From positions 7,951,682-8,015,681 of the forward strand of contig NC_045151.1 in the NCBI RefSeq assembly GCF_008831285.2: a DNA stretch of 64,000 bases. The letters run 5' to 3'. Source of the stretch: Nymphaea colorata. Taxonomy: Eukaryota > Streptophyta > Magnoliopsida > Nymphaeales > Nymphaeaceae. The translations under genes and the position numbers were made by a program. Position 1 is the stretch's first letter, and each line of letters begins with the position of its first letter. The notes under the pieces were generated by a model, which worked only from the letters and a program-made list of their open reading frames with translations, searched no databases and was not told the origin of the DNA. Shown one piece after another: positions 47,501 through 59,500 of this stretch.

Positions 47501-50500
47501 TAGTTGCATTAAATGGAATACAGGCATCATAAAACCATTTTCCTACCATCTTTTGTGCTTGATATAGCATATCTTTAGATGTCATAGCAGCACGAATCTG
47601 CGGCTGACTACCTGGGCTAGTATATGAAAGGAAAAAGCTCTTAATAGAGCCAACACTAGACCTACCAGTAGGAACTCTACCACTAGGTGGTCGCATACCA
47701 CGCCTGGCCCTATCTGTTGTGCCTCTTCTCTTCCTTCCCGTTACGCCAGATCGACCTCCTTCATACATGATCCCTTTTCCTCTACGATCTCTACCTCTTG
47801 AGGTCTCCAAATCTGTTCTTAGAATGGTATCATCTTCATCGTCACATTCACAAGCTTCTTCCTCTTCTTCTTCATCTTCCAAAGGCTCATTATAGCCTAC
47901 ATCTGCTTCTTCAATTTCTTTTTGTATCCTCTCTTTTGATGTAAAGCATGAAGCATATCTAAACATTGCTGACGCACATATGGAGGCAAAGGTTTGTTTG
48001 GTCCTCCACCACAAGGAGGCGCATCTTTGGAGGTCCCTATCAAATGGTGTTTCATTCTACTAATCTCTCCTGAAAATGTATTCCCATAGAAGCTACATTT
48101 GAGTTTCAAGCGGTTATTCTCCTTCACCCTTTCGCACCATTGCCATGTGGGATCCATATCTTCAAAAAAAAAAAACGAAATCCTATGGTAAACTTAATGA
48201 AAAACACTCAAAATCTATCAATCTACGATTATACGATAAAAAATTATGAATACATGGTAAAAACATGAGATTTTATACCTTACGAAGAAGAAATGAAGAA
48301 AACCCCTTTCCTCCCAACGAAAATCAACCACCCACGCACAAATCAACCTCTTAATCTTCGATTTCACGGTGAAAATCAACTTTTTGATAGTGAAAATGGA
48401 CGATCGCCCTCCCTGACGGCAGTATCCGAGCTTGAGAAATGAAGAACGAAGGATTTTTTTCAAAAAGAAGCCCAATAAGTAGGTATCGGGCCCCCTTTTG
48501 CGAAATCAGCCCGTATCGTACGATACGGGGTGTATCGCCTCGTATCGTACGAAACGGGTACAATACACCCCCTATTTACGATACGGAGGGTGTACCGTAC
48601 CGTTATTTAAAAACGATACGGTACGTATCGTACAATACGGGTTCGTATCGTAGGATACGTACAATTAACTCCTTAAGAAACATATACACTTCTTTAGATT
48701 GGGGTGGGTTATATTATCTCCTAATATCCACCTGATCCATCTACCTAACCTTGTGACTCCCTATTTAGTTAGACCCATAACCTGCAGGGTCCAACCCTTA
48801 ACATTGACACACTTGCAAATATACAAATTCATCATATTGATGATCTATAAATTCATCTACTACATTAAGACCCATGTTCATATTCCAATTGCTTTTGTTA
48901 AGTAACATCTAGTTCTCAATCAGCCTTGAGAATGAGAAGTATTATTAGTTTCCTATGTTTGTCACGTTCATTGGGAACTATTTTTTGAATATTGTTGACC
49001 TTTTTAATTGGGCTTTTATGGATGATAATCATTCATCACGTTCGTCCACCTACACATTGCATTTCCATACAACATTGCACTTTTTGGTTTGTCGTCATCG
49101 TGTCAATGTGATGATTATATTTAAGTTGTGAACTGATGTTTCTTGATTCTTATTGAAACACATATGCAATTGACAACTCAAGCTTGAGAAAAATGCCACG
49201 AACAAATCCAGCATGAAAATTGTATTGAAGAAGATCTAATCATAAAGAAAAAAAAAACAATTTGAGATGCAATAATTGCAAGGTAGTTTTGGTACAACAA
49301 GAATCAAGCAACATCTAGCTGGAATTCACAAAAGTGCTACACCATGTAAAGATGCATCACTAGAAGTAGTACAATTTTTTTGAGAGATACCTACAATCAA
49401 AGGCTAGTGAAGAAAACAAAAGAAAGACATTCTCAAAGTGGATAGAAATCAAGGTCATGGTGAAGGTGGTTGTACTTTCAACCGACAACTAAATCTGGTA
49501 AGATGCAAGGAAGAAAACTGTTTAACATAACTGACAACAGCAGAGACAAATCTGATCAGATTTTTTAAACTGTGAACCACAGCCACATGGCATGGGGCAA
49601 GAGGTCATATTTCTACAAATTGTGTACTTATGATGATCAAATTGCAGACATTTTCATTACACCTCTTGCAAGTTCAAGTTTCTCATGGTGTTGATACCTA
49701 TGCCCCAACTTGAGGGGAGTTTTAAGAACGTAGGGCTATTGGTGAGGGGCTAATTTGTTCCTGTCTCAGGTTCTAGCCTTTTATCTCCATAATAGTAAGG
49801 GCTTAGTGTAATTATTGATTTTAATTAATCCCCATATAAAGCATGGGATTATGTCAATGGTATAGAAAGCTCTCCTCCACCACACCCCCCCCCACCCCGG
49901 AACCCAAAAAAAAAAAATTCTATTGTGGTGCATCCATGTAACATCACCGCATACTTTGTAGGACTTCCACATTTTTTCCTTTTCTTTTCTTTTCTTTTTC
50001 ATCACAAAAGGATTGAGTTTTAGTGGGGTTCATTAAAGATTGGGATATGATTAGTGTTCTACAAACTTCATTTACTAAAAGTCTAAAATGTGGCACACTC
50101 AAGGTTAAGCATAGCCTGGCCAAAATGTGGACAGTTTGAATGCCTACTTACAATCTTCAAGGCTTACTGTACAATGAACAACAGTAACATTTTCATTAAC
50201 ATGAAAAGTAGCATGCATTGAGATTAGCTCCTCAGAAAATCAGCTAGGCGTGACCTCCTCATAATGAGAAAAAGAACCCCTTGATATTTTTTTTTTCTAA
50301 TTTCGTTAGTTTTTCAGAGTCTTTTAATTGTTTTTTCTATTGTAAAGAAAATTACAGAAGAGAAATCAGGTGTTTATGAAGTTTAAAGAGATTATTACAT
50401 ATCAAAGAATGTAGCACTGAAATGAGCTATGTTGGCTCCAGTATTGATTTTCTTCCATCTTTTTCTTAGTTTAATAAGTTTTTATTTAACGCCTTTTTTT

Positions 50501-53500
50501 GTAGTTTGAAAGTTCTAAGAAGATGACTTGTGTAACAAATAGTTCAGCAACATATAAATCATCGCCAATTTAGAACTGCCCCTTGGACCAGGCCTGGTCC
50601 TATATCTGAGCCCAGCTTAAGCTCGAGTCAAACCCAGGCTTGCCACTTCAGCACTAGACCGGTTTGGACAGGCCCAGGGCAAATCTAAAACCATGGTATA
50701 GTTTAAAAGTTTTACATCTCAAACTTTTCTAGTCCAATGTGTCTAAATCATTATCACAAATATCATTCTTAGGTTCTTGTCGGCAAGACAATTTTAGGGC
50801 CCGTTTGATGGGCAGGATATTTCCTGTAGCCATGTAAATAAAATTCAAATTTTTGAAAATTTTTCTAGCCCATCAAACTTTGGATGAAAAAAGTGAACGT
50901 TGGGTTGGTTTTCAGAAAGTTTTTTCAGGAAATTTCTTTCCATCTCAAGGGGTGGAAAAAAATTTCCAGGACGAAAAAAGTTACCGTTGGATTCTCAAGC
51001 AATGCTTAATCCAACTATTTTGTAGTTTCTTTCTTTCATTCTTATCAAACTGAGAAATTTATTTCCTGGAACATAAACCCAAGTACAACAAACACAAAAA
51101 GGTTTTGAAAATCTGGATTTTGTTTCCATTTCTTCAATTCCTGAAATAAGTTTTCTTTCCAACTCCATATTTCCAATGCATCAAACGGCCCCTTAAGGTA
51201 TTAATGGGAAAATTTTCTTTTTCTGGATCAAACGTCAAAGGACCACACACATGTAGATCATGGGACCTCTATTCCATTTATAGCTGGTACTAATCCATCA
51301 ATGAAGCCTGTAGACAATTGACCAACGGTTCAGCCAAATAGGTGGAACATGAAAATCGTGTTATTCAGACTTCTAGTTGTTACTATATCATGGTGCCTCT
51401 CAAAAGTCAAAAGCCACACAAGATGCACCCTCAACAAAGGCGCATGCACAAATAAAAAGGTGCAAGCATACAAATTTGTGAAGATAGACAAGGGACCACA
51501 AATTTCCAGCAACATATATAAAAATATACACATAAGTGAAAAAAAAAAAGAAGAAGAAGAAGAAGAAGATGGCTAAAATGAGAATAAGATGGTCTAGAAT
51601 CTGAAATGAACAGACAAAAAGACATATTTGTGTGAGAAAAATAATAATACCACCAACCTTGCGAATATTTCCGATGTTTGCACCAGATTTTCCCATCACT
51701 TTACCAATTGCGCTTCCAGGAATAACCATCTCTGAACTAGAAGACAACCTGCAATGCATGTCGGATAAGAAGATGAAGAATCAAGACATAAAATCCTGAA
51801 AAGGAGAAGAAGCTAACCAATTCACTATTAGAGACTCAGAAAAGACATACCCTCCATAAGACTTAGACGTGTATGATGAAAGTGATCCATAACCAGTGTC
51901 AGCAGCCTTCACACAAAAAATGGATGAAAAGATAGAGAATTTGAAACAGAAAGGACAGCAGAAAAACAGAATTCATAATAAGCATAGTCCTCATTAAGAT
52001 GAAAACTTCTATTTGGGCTGCCACATCCACATTGACACCATGCAGGTGCAGTGCAGCTTGGGTGTGGCAATATACTATACTGTACATCTTATCTGTAATT
52101 CTTCTATACATGTATAAGTTTTCTTTCGGATAGTGTGTGTATACATGTGTATATGTGTGCTTGTATAGCCTTGCTGCACCCACATCTCACAACCATGTGA
52201 TGGAGGTTTGCAATTCATGTAAAACAATGTATTTTCAGAAACAAGACTGGATTTCGCTGGAATTACCTGATAGGACCCATATCCATGAAGAGCAGAAGAT
52301 GATAGCATACCCAGTCCATTTCCAGTATCCATCCTTGTGTCGTAGCTCAAGGGAGCTGCAGATGGAACAGCTGGGAAGGTGGAAAGTGTAGGCACACTGC
52401 CAGGATAAAGAGGAGGTTCAGAAGCTGGATGATCACCATCTTTATCTTTGAGCACATCATCTCTCAGCCTCAAAACAATCTGGGTAAGGGCATCCCTTAC
52501 ATTCCCTACTTCTCCAGAAACCTAAAGAAGAAACGGCGTGTGTTATTCATGAGAAAACCGATCTAAAAGCAATATAAAATAACAGCAAAGTCAAACCTCA
52601 ACTAGCTCCTCATCAGCAGCAGCACACTTCGGTTTCTCGCCTTTCGAGATACGAATATCAGCTTTTGTTTTCTTGCGCATTTCATTTATAATGTAACCAC
52701 CCTTGCCAATAAGACAACCAATGACCTTAGACGGAACAAGCAACCGCATCATAACACTGTCATCATCTGAATTGTCATTGATCTTGCCCTGCAACAGCAG
52801 GACAGCTTCAACAGCAACAGATTTGACATCATCGACAGACTGCAGAATGTGACATATTCACATATTAAACCATATAATCAGAAAAGTGAAGAATTAAAAG
52901 TATAACAGCACCAATCGAAGCATAGCCCAACCTCTGTAGCATTGACAGTGATGACACACTCGTCAGAACTGCCTTTAAGGTCATCAACATCAATACGAGC
53001 ACCCGTTGCCTGCCTCACACTTTTGATAGAGCTTCCACCTTTGCCAATGACTCGACCAATTTTATCAGAAGGGCAAAGAACCCGGACCACTAATTCCTCA
53101 GAGCGAGCAGCACCACCATATCCAGAAACAACAGGAACAGAAGAAGAATAGAGGGGCCACTGGCTCCCTGCATCAGCAACATATCCATGCAATTCTGGTA
53201 AATGTGGTGTAGAGCCAAGTGCTGGTGCAAGAGACCTTGGTGGATGCACAAGAGGGTCAGCACTGGGGAAAAAACCACCACTAGTGTAGATAGGCACATC
53301 AGATGGGATAATAATTGGAGTAATTTCAGTGATTTCTGGTACTGTAGTATCCAATGAAATTTCCTCTTTTGGTGAGAACTTATACAGGATAGCTGATACT
53401 GCATACAGAGCCTTCTTCACTGCCTCTTGGTCCCCTGCAATCTGATGTCATGGAAACTTGTGACACGATCAATCAAAGGCAAAACAACATTTGAAGTACA

Positions 53501-56500
53501 AGAGAAAACTGGTTGAGGTAAGAACAGAGGAGAAAAAGAAAGAGAAATCAGATGCCTACTTTTTAGTCTAACATATTCTGATACTGTCTAAGCTAGAGTA
53601 ATTCTTGAACGGCTATTATTTTTTTCCCTATTCAAATATTTATCAGATACACATACAGAAAGTCAGTATGCCATGTATATGAATGCAGAGGTGCCCCATT
53701 TTTCAAACATATTTCGCTGCAATTATGTCACCTAACTCTGGTGTGGCAGCCTAATTGCAGCACCCTTGTGATAGTAGAACATAAGCTGCAAAAATTATGT
53801 TTAAAAATATGCTGGACAAAGCAAAGAATGCGATCACCTAATGAAAGCTCAAAATCCTGGTTCTTGTAGACTATCTACCTTGTTTATTTGACTATTGGAC
53901 AAGCAACCATGATATTATTGCTCCATTGAAATACAATATGGTGATTATCCATGTCATGGCCAGACCATTTCCAGGTAGAAATATTTTAAGTTTCAACAAA
54001 TTGAATTATCTCCAAGTCGTCAATATGCCCACAAACTATTCCCATGGTACAAACAATCATCAAGAACTCAGAAACAGTCAACCAATATGACCATGCATCG
54101 GAAACTTCATATTTCCCAGAAGATAACACAAAACACAGGAAAAAAAGAAAATGCTTCAGTGTATTGGAGTGTTCCTATCACTAGAAGCAGCAACTAGGGT
54201 GATTGCCACTAAAAAGTACCCCTCTATACCATAGCCACAAATATTGTTCTTTGGCATTGATGGCAAGGTTTTCCTTGCATATTTTTCAGCAAAGTTGTCT
54301 TTCTTGGGGAAAACTTGGCAAATTTTTTAAAAAAATTAAAAAAGACCTAAAACCAGGTAAAAATAAATAAATGAGAAACTAATAAGAAGGCATAATAATA
54401 ACTAGATAAAATGATAAAATTAATTTTGTAATGATGATAAATAATTTAATTTAAGTTTAAAATTGAAATTAACGATGATATTAATGGTAGAAAAGAGAAA
54501 AACAGAAAAAGGGGAATAAACAAGACAAAAGTGTGATAAAAATACTATAAAACACAATAAACATTTTTGCATGTTCTTTTCCAAAAAATGTGATTTTTCT
54601 TTTTTTTTTTGTGTTTTTCTTGTTTTTTTACGTTAATATTGTGCTTTTTCCAAAAAAAAATATGATATCTGTGGCTATGCTTTATATTTAACAAATTGGA
54701 TTGACCAGCATGGAGAGTGCTCTTATTACTTATATGAATAAAAAGGAGACGAACATGTATTGAAATAAAGAAATACAAGAAGGACATTGCTCAGTAGTAT
54801 CTTGAAACAAGAGAGCAATAACACATGAACCAGTCATGCAGTTCTTGATCATCAGACCTATTAAAAAACAGGTGAAGGAACCATCATAACCTAATACCAG
54901 TTTTTCAGTAGAAAGCACGAAAGAGCTATCACAAGAGTAAATATAAAAGAACAATTGAACTGCAATTTGCAGATTAATGAAAACTAACATTTAAAAGCCC
55001 CCCAAGTTGACTTGGCTGACCTGATGACTCGGTCCTCAACCTGGTCAAAAAAAATGGGAAAACCAATAATTGCCAAGGCTAGGCTAAGTCATGGGATGAC
55101 CATGCCGAGTCATCTGAGTTTTGGCCGAGTGACAGGTGAGTGTAATCGAGGTCATCTATGGATATGATCTATAGTGTACATCAATGTTGTAAAAAGTGTA
55201 TCGTAATGTGTATCGGTCGGACCAACTGACACTCATATCGTAGTGTATCATAAGTGTATCATAAAGTATCGTAAATATTTTCTAATTCATAAAGAATCAG
55301 GAAAATAGAGAAAAAATTGAAAAACAAATCTTGAAAAATCAAGAAAATTGCGTTCAATATAAAAAAAATCATTATACATATAACGAACATTAATGATTCA
55401 TTATTCATAAAATAAAGACTGAACTTAAAAGTATTACATATCACCTCAGAATGTATAATTCGTGGTCATTCACTATCAAATGAGAATTGAAATAATGTTT
55501 ATAATTAAATAACATCATAATTATTACCAATCAATACAAGAACCATTCTTCTTCATCCTCATCCCTTCAAGCTGCTGATTGTTCCTTTAAGACAATGATT
55601 TCTTGGTTTTTAAAATGGTGAAAACTCAACCTCCCACAACTCTTAGAAATGTTGAAAATGGAAGGGGAAAGAAATGGTTAAAAAAATGTCAACTTTGAAA
55701 AATAAAGTTGTATCGTAAGATACGGTCTGTATATGTTGTATTGTAAGACACGGGGTAGTATCGTAAGATACAGTGTCGTATCATAAGATACAGCCAATGT
55801 GGGCATGATACACATGCATTTTGTGTATCGTGCTTGTATCGCATAGGTTAATAAACCTATGTGATACGTATTATATGATATTGCTCCATATTGTACGATA
55901 TGGATAATACTAGTGTATATTACACAAATATACCTGTAAATGATACCAAAATTTGCATGTCATATCAAATTTTCAGTGTAGTATACACATGCTAACGCAG
56001 GTATATTTGTATAATTGTAGTAGTAAAAATATTACTAAAATTTGTATTGTATATATGCATATACATTATTCTACATGTTATGTGAAATTTATCAGTCTTA
56101 TAATGAATCAAAAACACTATTTTATTTTATACATATGAAAATATAATTTATGTAAGAAAAAAGTTATCAAAACCAGACCAAGTGACTGAGTTGACCCTGC
56201 AGGTCATGAGTTGACCCCATGAGTTACGAGTCAAGTCCCAAGTCACAAGGTTTTAAAACCTTGATGTAAACTATCTCAAACTAGGAAGCCACAGCCACAA
56301 AATCAGAAGCCTGACCAATCTTGGAAGCTATGTTGTTAAGGCCTCGCCTAGGCATGGACTAAGCGCCAGTCCACACATCGCCTAAGTCCACCACTTAGGC
56401 GACGGGTTACGTGTTGGAGCCTAGGCGCCAACACACCTAGTCCATGGGAAAATGAAAAGTCACCTTCCCTTTCAATTTAAGTTTCTTAATTGAGTATATA

Positions 56501-59500
56501 TTGTTATGTACTTTATTTTGTATTGATTACGTATTTTTAGGCATTGTTATGTTGATTATGTTGTTATATGTACACATTGTAAGCCACTTAGTCTATTACA
56601 TAGTATATGTATATTGTTAGCCTGTTATATAATATGTAGTATTGTGATACCTGTTATATGCATACTTTAGTATGGTTATGTACTTATATGCATTGTTACT
56701 GTTGTGCACTTATATGTATAATATTATGTTGTAAGCCACTTAGTCTATTACATAGTATATGTATATTGTTAGCCTGTTATATAATATGTAGTATTGTGAT
56801 ACCTGTTATATGCATACTTTAGTATGGTTATGTACTTATATGCATTGTTACTGTTGAGTACTTATATGTATAATATTATGTACTAATAGTCTTTTTTATT
56901 ATATTATGTCTTTCTTTAAGTACAAATGGACTAAAGCCTTCTTGCAGATTTACATTCCTTCTTCCAGAGATTAGATTTAGTTTTTTTTTTCTTGTCTTAG
57001 ATTACATTTAATGAATAATGTTAAACTTCCTCTATTGATTTTGCATATTCAATGAAGTCAACAATCAATTTTTGATTGTTTAAGTTGACTATGTCTGTTA
57101 TGTTACTACTCTCCACATTTCAAATATTAGTAATAGTTAATCAAATAACTTGACTTATTAACATAATTAAGAAAAATTTAAAAAAAAACAAATTACTTTT
57201 TTACCTAGGCTCCCATAGGCCCACCTAGGCGCTAGGCCCTGCACCTGAGAGCCTTGCAACATAGCTTGGAAGGCACAAACATGATAACCTATAACAAGAT
57301 GCAGATACCATGTCAAAATTGCTAAGCACAGCCTAGGCAATGTGTTGATGTATTAAATTTTTTAAAAAAAAGATTACACATTCAACAACTAAAATTATAT
57401 GATTATCCACTTATAACAACCACAACAATTAAAATGAATAATAGTATCAACACATGTGTACACATTGGCCGATAAAAAAAATAAGAAAAAGAATATATTA
57501 TATAAAAAGTATGACTAAAAGGGAAGAAAAATAGGAGGAAGTAAAGAAAGAGAAAAGAAATAATAAAACAACAACGAACCACAAAAATATGTGTTTGTGT
57601 GTGTGGTAGATATGCAGAAGTTCTAAAAAAATAGACACGTGCACAAGTTCACGAAAAAAAAGAACTACAACATACATATGATGCATATGGCAAACATAAG
57701 AAGAACAAAACGAAAAGAAAAAGAGGGAATAAGAGCAAAGCAAAAGTAAAATGAAAAAGGAAGAAAAAATGAAGGAAGAAAATGAAAGAAGAAAATGAAA
57801 AAGAACGATTGAAGAAGAAGAAGAAGAAGAAGAAGAAGAAGAAAGAGAGAGAGCAAAGAAAAGAAAAGCACCAAGGCATGCCGACATTTTACGAGTAGCC
57901 TAGGCCCATTGATAAGTGTTGCCCATGCACACTTTAAAGTTTAAACCATAGATACAAACATCATTCCTCAGGTTTTTAATGGCAAAGTTTTTCCCAGGTA
58001 TTTTTTGGCAAAGTTGTTTTTCTTGAGAAAATTTCAGAAAAATTTTGGCAAATTTTTATAAAAATGAAAAAACCCTAAAAATTAGGTAAAAATAAAACAA
58101 ATATGAAATAAATAAGAAGCTATGTTGCCAAGGCGTCCAGGCAGTGCATAGGCGGGACTAGGCATCTAGGCAAAAAAGGTGACCGTTTTTTTTTTATTTT
58201 TAGTTATGTTAACCATTACATAATAAAATTATGTACTTACTGACTGAACTGTAAGCTTCTATTCCAAGTAAAACTTGTAAAACTGTTCTGTTCTGTTCTA
58301 ATTGAATGATTACACTTTGTAAGTAATGCCAAAAAGTAAAACATGAAAAACTGTTCTGTTCTTGTTTCATGTGAGATTAACAGTACATTTCCAGCTTGTT
58401 TACATGTTGGAAAACTGTGCTGTTCTGTTCTAGTGGATGCCTTAGTTTGATACACAAAAGAAGACACATCATTCTTGTTCACATAATGAACAGAATGCTT
58501 GCATTTCTTATAAACTATTTCAGTTATAGGCCTTATAGACTATTTCATTTGAAACATTCCAAACAAAAGTCGTATCAAATCAGTACATATAATATACATT
58601 ACAAGTTTACAACAGATTGTACATATAACACATAATATACATATAACAGATTGCACAAATCAGTGCATATTATAACACATTCAACTGCAGGTGGAACCAC
58701 CTTAAAAATTGCTTCAGATTGTACTAATATACATATTTAACACATTAACAACATAGATAAGAAGGCATTAGAAAAGCTAGATAAAATAATAAAATAATGT
58801 CTTAATGATGATAAGAATGATCATAAATAATTTAATTGATGTCTAAAGGTGAACCCATGATGTCACTAACGTTAAAAAGGAAACATGGTAAAAACATGAT
58901 AAAAACCTAAGAAAGCACGATAAATATGTTTTTCACATTTTTTAAAAAATATGTATTTTTCTCATTTTTCTCGTGATCATAAAAGTTACAAAACCATCAA
59001 GCACTGATTATCTATCCCAACCACTCCCATAAAGAACCCTCACCCCACACCCCCCCCCCAACAAAACACCCCCTCAAATACCCCCACCCCAGAAAATTAA
59101 GGCCAATTGCCTCAGTTTATTTTCCAAGCACCTGTCCTCCTCAATTGTTAATAAAAAAACCATAATTGTACCTCTTTTCCTAAAGTAAGGACTTCAATGA
59201 AAACTTTGGCCCATCCCATATGTTTAATAACAATATTGTCACACAAGTAGTCCCATTTAGTCCTTTAGGACAAGCAATAAAATAGACTAAATCTTATTGC
59301 AATAAAAAGAAGCTAAGAAACTTACATCTGATAAACACCACCTCTCAAAAGAAGGAAAAAGCATGACATATTCTATGAGACAAATGCGATCCCACCAACC
59401 TGAACAAAGTTATCGTAACTCATTGCACAAGAATGTGTCATGTCGTTTACATCCTTAGCAGTAATTTTAATATTGGCACCAGATTTGCTCCTTAGCTTCT

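Larger units (their letters stand above)
40028..48803 (-). mobile_element. Ty3/gypsy chromovirus-like element, interrupted twice
   Basis: LTRs at 40028-40261 and 45104-48803 (the latter split by an hAT element) are flanked by a perfect 5-bp duplication TTGAC (40023-40027 and 48804-48808). On the minus strand: primer site, gag, protease, RT, RNase H, integrase and a chromodomain-like C terminus. A 590-bp MITE (41761-42350) separates RNase H from integrase. The LTRs differ at roughly 20 positions by eye, so it is much older than Copia B. Confidence 0.93.
45104..48803 (-). repeat. 5' LTR of the chromovirus-like element, split by an hAT transposon
   Basis: Its two halves (45104-45208 and 48665-48803) together match the 234-bp 3' LTR. 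The hAT element lies between them. Target duplication TTGAC follows at 48804. Confidence 0.9.
26048..51657 (-). other. KH gene intron 6 (25,610 bp) dividing KH5
   Basis: Donor AAG|GTTGGT at 51657 and acceptor TTTTTCTTCCAG at 26048 join IRK to ISGAVIEI exactly in phase. A TGCTAAT branch-point-like motif lies at 26064-26070, about 20 bases from the acceptor. The intron holds three LTR retrotransposons plus a nested fourth, an hAT element, and several MITEs and fragments. Confidence 0.88.
53442..59399 (-). other. KH gene intron 1 (5,958 bp), filled with MITE-like insertions
   Basis: Donor GTTGGT (59399) and acceptor ACATCAG (53442) join codon-exactly. At least five repeat elements lie inside (54230-54679, 55180-55910, 56328-57264, about 57947-58985, 58120-58756). 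No host coding sequence is seen. Confidence 0.85.

Noticed and set aside
52040-52200. Possible CTATGTCACA-type MITE in KH intron 4
   Set aside because: Some ACCC/GGTGC motifs are present, but no paired termini or target duplication could be found.
57498-57887. A 129-codon Ser/Phe-rich frame resembling a membrane protein
   Set aside because: It is the complement of an A/GAA-rich tract inside an intron, and all three frames give similar low-complexity products.
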